From JAKAGZ01 sp963772675 (GTDB taxonomy: Bacteria; Bacteroidota; Ignavibacteria; Ignavibacteriales; Ignavibacteriaceae): a stretch of 64,000 nucleotides of DNA. The position numbers and the translations under genes are program-made. Positions 1-7,370 of the stretch are shown piece after piece. The notes under the pieces are model-generated. The model did no database searches, had not been told where the DNA came from, and worked only from the letters and a program-made list of their open reading frames with translations. The stretch covers positions 186,001 to 250,000 of the forward strand of contig CAVYYF010000005.1 of assembly GCA_963772675.1 (NCBI GenBank). Reading direction: 5' to 3'. How positions within the stretch are numbered: the first letter of the stretch is position 1; the number at the start of each line of letters is the position of its first letter.

Positions 1-382
1 GCGATCCTCCGCCTGAAGATCTGAATCCGCCTCCGCCGAAGAAACTCTCAAAGAAATCAGAAAAGCCGCCCACATTACCGAAGAGATCGTTTATATCTCC
101 CGAATATTGATAGCCGCCACTGCCTGCTCCTCCAAACCCGCTTCCCGCGTTAGCATACTGTTTCCAGTTTGAACCGAGAGTGTCGTATTTTTTCCTTTTC
201 TCAGGATCGCTCAAAACTTCGTTTGCTTCTGTAAGCTCTTTAAATTTTTCTTCGTAAGCTTTGTTGTCGGGATTACGGTCAGGATGATATTTCATAGCCA
301 GCTTTCTATAAGCTTTCTTTATCTCATCCGTCGTTGCTGATTTATCAACGCCGAGTATTTTATAGTAATCTTTAAAATCCAT
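1..382 (-). CDS. DnaJ-family co-chaperone, partial (C-terminus outside window)
   Basis: This is the N-terminal 127 codons of a J-domain protein that runs off the left edge. The start is ATG at 380-382 and the protein opens MDFKDYYKILGVDKSAT. The J domain covers about residues 1-70 and contains the HPD tripeptide (in KYHPDRNPDN) that stimulates DnaK ATPase. A Gly/Phe-rich linker follows (GGFSDFFESFFGGGGF), as in CbpA/DnaJ class II proteins. The zinc-finger or C-terminal substrate domains are not visible, so DnaJ and CbpA cannot be separated. It lies 80 bp downstream of hsp20 on the same strand, so the two are probably one stress-induced chaperone transcript. Confidence 0.9.
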   Translation of the reverse strand, partial: MDFKDYYKILGVDKSATTDEIKKAYRKLAMKYHPDRNPDNKAYEEKFKELTEANEVLSDPEKRKKYDTLGSNWKQYANAGSGFGGAGSGGYQYSGDINDLFGNVGGFSDFFESFFGGGGFRSSGGGS

Positions 383-462
383 ATTATCTTTTAATTAATA
401 GAAAAGGGTAACTAAAATATAGTTACCCTTCCCGTGAAATATTTAACTAAAAATAAATTTAG

Positions 463-927
463 TTATTTAACTTTTATTTCGAGTTCTTTCGGTTTTGCTT
501 CCTCCGATTTTGGAACGGTAACAGTTAACTGTCCATCTTTGAATTCAGCATTAATTTTATCTGCCTGAATCGTTTGGGGAAGAGTAAACGATCTGTAATA
601 TTTACCATACGATCTTTCTATCCTGTGATACTTCGAATCTTTATCTTCTTTCTCCTGTTTTCTTTCCCCGCTAATGATCAACTCTCCGTCGTTAAAATTT
701 AATTTAAGATGTTCTTTGGAAACACCGGGCAGATCCATTTTCAAGATATACTGATCTTTGTTCTCACTGATGTCAGTCAAGGGTGCCCAAACAGCATTTT
801 CCATTTCTTCGTTAGCAAGGTTAGCATCATCAAAACCGAATCTGCGGTTGAATGTATTGAACAACTTGTTGAACTCGCGCTCAACGTTTAATAATTCTTT
901 TGATGGATTCCATTTTACGAGTGTCAT
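463..927 (-). CDS. Hsp20/alpha-crystallin small heat shock protein
   Basis: A 154-residue small heat shock protein that holds unfolding proteins for refolding by DnaK/DnaJ. The alpha-crystallin domain spans about residues 48-145 and includes the conserved signatures DLPGVSKEHL, GELIISGERK and ADKINAEFKDGQLTVTVPK. The length is normal for bacterial Hsp20. The start is fixed by a full Shine-Dalgarno sequence (aggaggtg) just upstream of ATG 927. The DnaJ-like gene follows on the same strand. No complete CIRCE element (TTAGCACTC-N9-GAGTGCTAA) is visible upstream, so HrcA control is not supported. Confidence 0.95.
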   Translation of the reverse strand: MTLVKWNPSKELLNVEREFNKLFNTFNRRFGFDDANLANEEMENAVWAPLTDISENKDQYILKMDLPGVSKEHLKLNFNDGELIISGERKQEKEDKDSKYHRIERSYGKYYRSFTLPQTIQADKINAEFKDGQLTVTVPKSEEAKPKELEIKVK

Positions 928-1302
928 AATTACACCTCCTGTTAATAAAATCGTTTAATATTAAAGCATTATTTTGTTTGTGCTTTTTTGTAAAACTCAT
1001 TAGTAAAAGGGCAAGATATATGCCATTAAGCTAAAACCCCATAACTTGTTATAATAAAGAGTGCTATAAAGAATAACGTATCTTCGCTTCAGCCTGCCAA
1101 TTTGTCAGGCTTTCTGACTAGATCTTACCCTAGTAAGAAATTTCTGACAAATCATCTGACAAATTTTGCATTAACTATTTATAGTATCCTTTCAATTAAA
1201 TAAGTGAAAAGTCATTTGATGTCTTATCTTATCAAGGCAAAAGTACATTGTTAATCGAACTGAAATTATTTATTTTTGCGAGCTTATAATAAAGATTATT
1301 GT
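928..1302. other. Divergent intergenic region between hsp20 and mnmE
   Basis: About 375 bp with no supported gene. It carries the leaders of two divergent genes. A hairpin-capable AGCCTG...CAGGCT pair sits at 1091-1111. The motif CTGACAAAT occurs twice in direct orientation (1144-1152, 1156-1164; 12-bp period) and once inverted (1100-1108). The mnmE promoter is at 1248-1278. Confidence 0.6.
1248..1278 (+). promoter_or_regulatory. mnmE promoter, Bacteroidota type (TTG / TAnnTTTG)
   Basis: TTG at 1248-1250, a 20-bp spacer, then TATTTTTG at 1271-1278, which matches the Bacteroidota -33/-7 consensus. Transcription would begin near 1284, about 19 nt before ATG 1303. The longer reading frame beginning at TTG 1276 would start inside the -7 box, so it is unlikely. 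Confidence 0.65.
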
Positions 1303-2664
1303 ATGAGAAATAAATTTACTGAAGATACAATTGCTGCAATTGCAACCGCTACAGGAACCGGCGCCATTTCTGTGATAAGAGTCAGCGGTCCGGAGACGTT
1401 TAAAGCAGTCGATTCAATCTTTACTGGGAAGAATAGAATCGAGAGTGCTGAATCTCATACAATTCATTACGGCAAGATAAAAGACAAGTCTGGTAGCGAA
1501 ATAGATGACGTACTAATCTCTATTTTCAGAAATCCTCACTCATACACAGGGGAGGATGTTGTGGAGATTAGTACTCATGGCAACACAATTATCACAAGAA
1601 AGATTTTGGAAATGCTTTTAGGAAAAAACGTAAGATTAGCTGAACCGGGGGAATTTACCAGAAGAGCCTTCTTAAATAACAAGATAGATCTTGCCCAGGC
1701 AGAAGCTGTGGCAGATATTATAAATTCAAGAACAGAAGCATCACTTTTGGGTGCGAGAAATCAGCTTGATGGATTGCTTTCACAAAAAGTTGAAGAGTTG
1801 AGAGCTATGCTGATTAATGCTTCATCATTTGTTGAGCTTGAATTGGATTTTGCTGAGGAAGATATTGAATTAATTAATAGTAATGAACTAAAGAAAAGAA
1901 TAAACAGAATATTAAGAGAGATAGAAGATTTGCTATCTACATATTCATTTGGGAAAGTCATAAAAGATGGTGTTAATGTTGCACTTGTGGGAAAGCCGAA
2001 TGTAGGGAAATCTTCATTATTGAATTATTTATTGAAAGAATCAAGAGCTATAGTAAGTCATATTCCAGGAACTACAAGAGATATTATCAGGGAGGACGTT
2101 TCAATTGATGGAATCTTATTCAGGCTTTTTGATACTGCAGGAATCAGGAGTTCCAATGATGAAATTGAAAAAGAAGGTGTTATTAGAAGCAGGGAAGCAG
2201 TAAAGAATGCGGACCTGGTATTATTTATGAACGATGTTGAACAGGGCTTTTCGGAAGATATTTACTCTGAATTAAAAAGTATTACTAAAGTAGAAAGAAT
2301 CATTTGTGTGTTAAACAAAATTGATAAGAATGAGGAGAGCGATTTAAAAAATGATGTTTCCATATCTGCAAAAACAGGGAAGGGAATCGAATCTCTTTTT
2401 TCATTGTTAAAATTAAAAGCTCTGGGTACTTCTAATTACAGTGAGAAATCGGCAGTTGTTTCAAACCTAAGGCATTATCAATGCCTGGGGAAGACGAATG
2501 AGAGTTTACTGAAAGCATTGGAATCAATTAACAGTGGACTAAGTGGAGAGTTTATTTCAGTGGATCTGCGAAATGCGGAAAACAGTCTTGCAGAAATAAT
2601 TGGGGCTGTAACCTCGGATGATATTTTGAACAATATATTTACAAAATTTTGTATAGGAAAGTAG
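1303..2664 (+). CDS. mnmE: tRNA uridine-5-carboxymethylaminomethyl(34) GTPase MnmE
   Basis: A GTPase that, with MnmG, installs the (carboxymethyl)aminomethyl group on U34 of tRNAs. The encoded protein has 453 residues, normal for the family. The N-terminal tetrahydrofolate-binding domain begins DTIAAIATATGTGAISVIRV. The G domain near residues 205-370 shows G1 GKPNVGKSS, G2 with GTTRD, G3 DTAG and G4 NKID. The protein ends in the catalytic CIGK motif. ATG 1303 is preferred over the in-frame TTG at 1276, which overlaps the predicted -7 box. The partner mnmG follows after 127 bp that contain two parS-like sites. Confidence 0.97.
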   Translation: MRNKFTEDTIAAIATATGTGAISVIRVSGPETFKAVDSIFTGKNRIESAESHTIHYGKIKDKSGSEIDDVLISIFRNPHSYTGEDVVEISTHGNTIITRKILEMLLGKNVRLAEPGEFTRRAFLNNKIDLAQAEAVADIINSRTEASLLGARNQLDGLLSQKVEELRAMLINASSFVELELDFAEEDIELINSNELKKRINRILREIEDLLSTYSFGKVIKDGVNVALVGKPNVGKSSLLNYLLKESRAIVSHIPGTTRDIIREDVSIDGILFRLFDTAGIRSSNDEIEKEGVIRSREAVKNADLVLFMNDVEQGFSEDIYSELKSITKVERIICVLNKIDKNEESDLKNDVSISAKTGKGIESLFSLLKLKALGTSNYSEKSAVVSNLRHYQCLGKTNESLLKALESINSGLSGEFISVDLRNAENSLAEIIGAVTSDDILNNIFTKFCIGK

Positions 2665-2666
2665 CC

Positions 2667-2682
2667 TGTTCCACGTGAAACT
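2667..2682. other. parS-like centromere site 1
   Basis: TGTTCCACGTGAAACT matches the parS consensus TGTTNCACGTGAAACA at all positions except the last. It lies 3 bp after the mnmE stop codon. parS sites bind ParB and cluster around the replication origin, and the mnmEG/rsmG neighbourhood is a classic place for them. No parA or parB gene is present in the window. Confidence 0.85.
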
Positions 2683-2757
2683 TTGTAATGTATAATGAAT
2701 AATGTAAAGTTTATAATTAAAGCTGAGGGACCAAATGTCTTTCATTTAATATTAGTC

Positions 2758-2773
2758 TGTTTCACGTGAAACT
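2758..2773. other. parS-like centromere site 2
   Basis: TGTTTCACGTGAAACT again differs from TGTTNCACGTGAAACA only at the final base. It lies 91 bp from site 1 and 18 bp before the mnmG start. Two sites with the same deviation in one intergenic region make chance occurrence unlikely. Confidence 0.88.
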
Positions 2774-2791
2774 GGCATAAAGTGTGATTTT

Positions 2792-4669
2792 ATGAGAAAA
2801 TTCGACATAATTGTAATAGGTGGCGGCCACGCCGGGATAGAAGCAGCCTGTGCAGGTGCAAATATGGGTTGTTCTGTCGGACTACTGACGATGGATAAGT
2901 ATGCCATAGGAAGGATGTCCTGCAACCCGGCAATAGGGGGAACTGCAAAAGGTCATCTTGTAAGAGAGATAGACGCGCTTGGTGGAATGATGGGAAAGAT
3001 TGCAGATCAAACAGGTATCCAGTTCCGAATGCTGAATAAATCCAAAGGTCCCGCTGTCTGGTCTCCGAGGTGTCAGTCTGATAGGAAACTCTATTCTGAA
3101 GAGGCTCATCGGGTAGTTAATTCTTTTAAAAATATTGAAACAGTGGAAGTCTCTGTTACAGAAATTATTGCTGAAGGCGGGGAAGTCAAAGGTGTGAGAA
3201 CAAGTGAAGGAGAGGAAATTCTCTGCAAGGCACTGGTTCTTTCTTCCGGTACTTTCCTGAATGGATTAATGCATACTGGAATGACATCAACCAGCGGTGG
3301 AAGATTTGGTGAAAAACCTGCAACGGGAATTACTGAATCATTATTGAAGCTTGGCTTTGAAGCGGGAAGGTTGAAAACAGGAACTCCTCCAAGATTAAAA
3401 AAGGGTTCGATTAATTTTGACATACTTGAAATGCAGCCGGGTGATGAGAATCCCCAGCCATTCTCATTTTCAACTGATAAAAATAATTTTCCTTTGCTTC
3501 CTCAGCTTCCCTGCCATATTACCTATACAGATAAGGAAGTACATAAAATTCTGGGAAAGGGTTTTGAGCAGTCTCCAATGTTTACGGGCAGGATAAAAGG
3601 AGTTGGCCCACGCTATTGTCCATCTATTGAGGATAAGATAGTACGCTTTGCTGATAAGGAAAGACATCAATTATTTCTGGAACCGGAAGGATTGGATTCG
3701 GATCTGATTTATGTAAATGGCTTTTCCTCTTCGCTTCCGGCTGCAATACAGTTTGAAGCTCTGCATAAAATTAAAGGACTGGAAGATTGCGAAATGGTTC
3801 GTCCAGGCTATGCAGTTGAATATGATTTCTTTCCACCTCACCAAATCGATCTTACTCTCGAAACAAAATTGACTAAAGGACTTTACTTTGCGGGACAAAT
3901 AAACGGAACCTCAGGATACGAAGAAGCAGCTGCGCAAGGAATTGTAGCAGGAATAAATGCAGCTGCAAAGATAACGGGTCAGCAGGAATTTGTTTTGAAA
4001 AGGAGTGAGGCATATATCGGCGTTTTGATTGACGATCTTGTTAATAAATCCACCGATGAACCCTATAGAATGTTTACTTCGCGTGCAGAACATAGATTAC
4101 TTCTCCGCCAGGATAATGCAGACAGGAGATTGATGGGGTATGGACATGACTATGGTTTGCAGCCAAAAGAAAATTTTGAAAAAATAATTGCAAATGAAAA
4201 ATTAATTTCAAAGTCGATTGAACTTTTCAGCAAATTAAAATTACATGCGAGAGATGTGAATTCATTTTTGGAAAGCAAAAATCTTCCCGGCATAGATTCA
4301 ACCGAGACAATCTCAAAGCTTTGTAAGAGACCGGAGCTAAGTCTTAAAGAATTAATTTCGCTTGATCATAAATCTGATGATTCCACAGTAAAGGAATTAT
4401 TGAATAATAACAAAGCACTGGAACAGGTTGAGATAGAACTTAAGTATGAAGGTTATATGAAAAGACAGCAGGAAACAGTCGAACGGCTTGAAAAATATGA
4501 AGGCACCGACATTCCTTTAACATTAAATTATTTAAACTTGAAGGCTTTATCGACTGAGGGCAGAGAGAAGTTAAGCAAGGTAAAACCGCGTTCGATAGGA
4601 CAGGCTTCACGTATATCGGGCGTAACTCCTTCAGATATTTCTATTTTATTGGTATATTTGAAAAACTAA
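2792..4669 (+). CDS. mnmG: tRNA uridine-5-carboxymethylaminomethyl(34) enzyme MnmG (GidA)
   Basis: The FAD-dependent partner of MnmE in U34 tRNA modification, 625 residues (family about 620-650). The dinucleotide-binding motif GGGHAGIEAA is at the N-terminus, followed by the GidA signatures CNPAIGGTAKGHLVREIDA and GPRYCPSIEDKIVRF. A second FAD-contact region, LYFAGQINGTSGYEEAAAQG, is near residue 365. The helical C-terminal MnmE-interaction domain is complete, ending near SRISGVTPSDISILLVYL. rsmG follows 13 bp later on the same strand, giving the standard mnmE-mnmG-rsmG order. Confidence 0.98.
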   Translation: MRKFDIIVIGGGHAGIEAACAGANMGCSVGLLTMDKYAIGRMSCNPAIGGTAKGHLVREIDALGGMMGKIADQTGIQFRMLNKSKGPAVWSPRCQSDRKLYSEEAHRVVNSFKNIETVEVSVTEIIAEGGEVKGVRTSEGEEILCKALVLSSGTFLNGLMHTGMTSTSGGRFGEKPATGITESLLKLGFEAGRLKTGTPPRLKKGSINFDILEMQPGDENPQPFSFSTDKNNFPLLPQLPCHITYTDKEVHKILGKGFEQSPMFTGRIKGVGPRYCPSIEDKIVRFADKERHQLFLEPEGLDSDLIYVNGFSSSLPAAIQFEALHKIKGLEDCEMVRPGYAVEYDFFPPHQIDLTLETKLTKGLYFAGQINGTSGYEEAAAQGIVAGINAAAKITGQQEFVLKRSEAYIGVLIDDLVNKSTDEPYRMFTSRAEHRLLLRQDNADRRLMGYGHDYGLQPKENFEKIIANEKLISKSIELFSKLKLHARDVNSFLESKNLPGIDSTETISKLCKRPELSLKELISLDHKSDDSTVKELLNNNKALEQVEIELKYEGYMKRQQETVERLEKYEGTDIPLTLNYLNLKALSTEGREKLSKVKPRSIGQASRISGVTPSDISILLVYLKN

Positions 4670-4682
4670 TTTTGAGGGGTAA

Positions 4683-5366
4683 ATGATCGACGTCCAGAAC
4701 GAGTTTCGGAAAGAACTCCTTTCGTTTTGCTGGGATAACGGAATAAACCTTGCTACAATGAAAGCTCAGCAGCTTGCCTATTTTGCTGAACTTGTCGTCG
4801 CTAAAAATGAAAGTATTAATCTTATTTCCCGCCGTGATGCAAACAAAATAATTGAGAATCATGTTTTTCTGTCTTCATATTTGAGCAAATTCCTGCCTGA
4901 AAAGTGCTATAACTTTTTGGATATTGGAACTGGCGGGGGATTTCCAGGGATTCCGCTCGCAATTATGCGTCCTGAAATGAAAGGGGTTTTAATTGATTCG
5001 ACGGGAAAAAAAATACAAGCTGTCGAAGAGTTTATAAATAAACTCAAATTAAGCAACATAGTAGCAGAAAACGACAGGGTTGAAAGTCCCGAATTCATTG
5101 ATCATTATTCGGATACCTTTGATCTGGTTGTTAGCAGGGCTACTGTTCCGCTTATAATTTTATTCCGGTATGCTTTGCCGTTGATAAAGGATAAAGCATT
5201 CATTGCCGCATTGAAAGGCGGTGATCTGGCTGATGAATTAAAAAAAGCGGAATTGAAGTATAAAGCTTACATTAAAAAATCGACAATATTTGATCTTTCT
5301 TACAAACCATCAAATGTAAGAAATCAGAAGGGGAAGAAACTTGTTTTGCTGGAGCTGAATAAATGA
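4683..5366 (+). CDS. rsmG: 16S rRNA (guanine(527)-N(7))-methyltransferase RsmG (GidB)
   Basis: A SAM-dependent methyltransferase acting on G527 of 16S rRNA, 227 residues. The SAM-binding motif FLDIGTGGGFPGIPLAI is near residue 80, and the family signatures NLISRRD and VVSRATVPL follow. It sits directly after mnmG. Its stop codon overlaps the murQ start by 4 nt (ATGA, 5363-5366), so translation is probably coupled. In many genomes parAB follows rsmG; here murQ takes that place. Confidence 0.96.
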   Translation: MIDVQNEFRKELLSFCWDNGINLATMKAQQLAYFAELVVAKNESINLISRRDANKIIENHVFLSSYLSKFLPEKCYNFLDIGTGGGFPGIPLAIMRPEMKGVLIDSTGKKIQAVEEFINKLKLSNIVAENDRVESPEFIDHYSDTFDLVVSRATVPLIILFRYALPLIKDKAFIAALKGGDLADELKKAELKYKAYIKKSTIFDLSYKPSNVRNQKGKKLVLLELNK

Positions 5367-6298
5367 GTTCTGCTGATGATGCAAAAGATCTCTTTGCAGA
5401 AATAAGCAAACTACATACTGAACAGCGAAACAAAAATTCTATGGACATGGATGTCCGTTCCACCTCCGAAATTTTAAAGATCATTAACGATGAGGACAAA
5501 ACAGTTCCTTTCGCAGTAGAGAAGGAACTCCCATACATTGAGCAGGCTGTTGAGTTGATAGTTACCGCCTTAAAAGACGGGGGCAGACTATTATACTATG
5601 GAGCTGGCACGAGTGGTAGAATCGGCGTTGTGGATGCAGCCGAGTGCCCACCAACTTTTGGAACTTCTCCTGAGCTTATACAGGGATTTATTGCCGGGGG
5701 CAGAGAAGCGATGTTTCAAGCGCAGGAAGGAGCCGAAGATTTTGAAGAAAACGGGGCGAAGGATGTAATTAAGGCAAAAGTAAATTCCGGAGATATTGTT
5801 TGCGGAATAGCAGCCAGTAGACGAACTCCTTACGTGATTGGCGCTGTAAAAAAAGCAAAGGAACTCGGGGCAAAGACAATTTACGTTACCTGCAATCCCA
5901 GGGAAAAGTTTGATATTAAAGAAGTTGATGTTGCAATTTGTTCTTATGTGGGACCAGAAGTAATAATGGGGTCAACTAGGATGAAAAGCGGTACGGCACA
6001 GAAGTTAGTGCTGAATATGTTAACAACGGCTTCAATGATACGGCTCGGAAAAGTTTACGAAAATATGATGATTGATCTGCAAATGAATAACAAAAAGTTG
6101 GTCGAGCGGTCAAAAAGAATTGTAATGACAATTACTGGCGCAAGTTATGAAAAAGCTGCGGACATTTTGGAAAAAGCTGATGGACATGTAAAAACAGCGC
6201 TTGTAATGATAAAAGGAAATGTTTCCGCGACCGAAGCCAGGAAAAGATTGAAAAAAGCCGATGGCTTTGTGAGAAAGGCCATTGAACTATCCAAATAA
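5363..6298 (+). CDS. murQ: N-acetylmuramic acid 6-phosphate etherase MurQ
   Basis: It cleaves the D-lactyl ether of MurNAc-6-phosphate to give GlcNAc-6-phosphate and D-lactate during cell-wall recycling in the cytoplasm. The 311-residue protein has an SIS domain with the signature YYGAGTSGRIGVVDAAECPP. The second conserved segment reads GPEVIMGSTRMKSGTAQK. The C-terminal helical domain (ASYEKAADILEKADGHVKTA) is complete. The start overlaps the rsmG stop by 4 nt. No PTS transporter or anhMurNAc kinase (AnmK) is nearby, so the substrate source is not shown by context. Confidence 0.96.
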   Translation: MSSADDAKDLFAEISKLHTEQRNKNSMDMDVRSTSEILKIINDEDKTVPFAVEKELPYIEQAVELIVTALKDGGRLLYYGAGTSGRIGVVDAAECPPTFGTSPELIQGFIAGGREAMFQAQEGAEDFEENGAKDVIKAKVNSGDIVCGIAASRRTPYVIGAVKKAKELGAKTIYVTCNPREKFDIKEVDVAICSYVGPEVIMGSTRMKSGTAQKLVLNMLTTASMIRLGKVYENMMIDLQMNNKKLVERSKRIVMTITGASYEKAADILEKADGHVKTALVMIKGNVSATEARKRLKKADGFVRKAIELSK

Positions 6299-6420
6299 AC
6301 AGTTTGCTCTAATCCATCAAATACATATATAACACGGATAATTATTAAAGGTTAAGGCTATTGCCTGTTTTTTGCGCTGAAAAAATCTGTATCTATTTAT
6401 AAACTTTGCCGGAAAATATT

Positions 6421-6428
6421 TATCTTTG
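6421..6428 (+). promoter_or_regulatory. TAnnTTTG -7 element upstream of the PAP2 gene
   Basis: TATCTTTG matches the Bacteroidota -7 consensus. No good TTTG is found 19 bp upstream, so only the -7 half is convincing. The predicted start is near 6434, giving a leader of about 55 nt that contains the hairpin at 6441-6461. Confidence 0.45.
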
Positions 6429-6440
6429 AAAGATAACTCC

Positions 6441-6461
6441 GGGGTTCATTACCTGAACCCC
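6441..6461 (+). terminator. Hairpin GGGGTTCA/TGAACCCC followed by a short T run
   Basis: An 8-bp perfect stem with a 5-nt loop (TTACC), followed by TTTT at 6462-6465. It could terminate the murQ transcript. Because it lies downstream of the predicted PAP2 promoter, it could also be a leader hairpin or attenuator of the PAP2 gene. Confidence 0.5.
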
Positions 6462-6489
6462 TTTTGTGGTTTTAAACAACAAGGATAAA

Positions 6490-7323
6490 ATGAAAACCAA
6501 AATTCTTTCTTTTGCTATGTGGCTGATTTTATTTACTACCTTTTCAAACGCTCAGATGTTAAATAAGATAGGAAATGATTTTAATGATTTCCTGAAAGTC
6601 GGTGGAGATTATTTTACTGCCCCACTTAATTTTGAATCAAGTGACTGGAAAAATTTAGGTATTACAACTGCAATGGTTGCGGGCGGCTTTTTTCTTGATA
6701 ACACTGCACGCAGCTATTCTCAAAGGGACCATGCAAGTTTTAAAAATGATCTATTTGATATTGATCAATACTATACCACTAAATATGTAGTGGTTGCTAC
6801 AGCGGGAATTTATGGCTTCGGGCTGCTTGCAAATAATGATAAAATAAGAAATATAGGTGTACAGCTTGGAGAATCAGTAATATATGCTGGCGCAGTAACG
6901 ATTACACTTAAAAGCCTTATTGGGAGAAGCCGGCCTTACAATAATAGGGGGCATGCCAGCTTTAAACCATTTAATCTTAACAATGATAATTTTTCTTTTC
7001 CATCCGGCCACGCTACACTTGCATTTGCTTTCTCTACAGTAATGGCTCACCAGATTGATAATATTTTCTGGAAAACAGGCTGGTTCACGGCTGCGGGTCT
7101 GGTTTGTTATGCAAGATTGTACCACGATCAGCATTGGGCCTCTGATGTATTAATGGGAGGTGCTATTGGATACTTTACTGGCAGATTTGTTATAAATCAT
7201 TCATTAAATAATTCGGAAGAAAAGGAAGCAAGCAAAAATATGAATAAACCATTTTATTCTGTGGGGATTAATTTCAGAGAGAATCAGCCGGTTTATACAT
7301 TAAGTTTAGCGTATCAATTTTAA
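6490..7323 (+). CDS. Exported phosphatase PAP2 family protein
   Basis: A 277-residue PAP2/acid phosphatase superfamily protein, probably hydrolysing lipid or small-molecule phosphates at the envelope. The N-terminus MKTKILSFAMWLILFTTFSN is a signal peptide ending near AQ. All three PAP2 motifs are present: KSLIGRSRP (KX6RP type), FPSGHAT (PSGH) and ARLYHDQHWASD (SRX5HX3D type, with Ala for Ser). The C-terminus SVGINFRE...YTLSLAYQF resembles an outer-membrane beta-strand ending in F. ATG 6490 is chosen because the signal peptide starts there. Its substrate is not evident. Confidence 0.88.
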   Translation: MKTKILSFAMWLILFTTFSNAQMLNKIGNDFNDFLKVGGDYFTAPLNFESSDWKNLGITTAMVAGGFFLDNTARSYSQRDHASFKNDLFDIDQYYTTKYVVVATAGIYGFGLLANNDKIRNIGVQLGESVIYAGAVTITLKSLIGRSRPYNNRGHASFKPFNLNNDNFSFPSGHATLAFAFSTVMAHQIDNIFWKTGWFTAAGLVCYARLYHDQHWASDVLMGGAIGYFTGRFVINHSLNNSEEKEASKNMNKPFYSVGINFRENQPVYTLSLAYQF

Positions 7324-7370
7324 CATATTTTTACGAAAGGGGTAACAACTGGTTTATAAATAATGACTAT

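Noticed and set aside
1276..1302. Upstream TTG start for mnmE
   Set aside because: It overlaps the TATTTTTG -7 element, and homologues begin near ATG 1303.
5363..6298. Expected parA/parB after rsmG
   Set aside because: The gene is clearly murQ; no ParA Walker motif or ParB fold occurs in the window.
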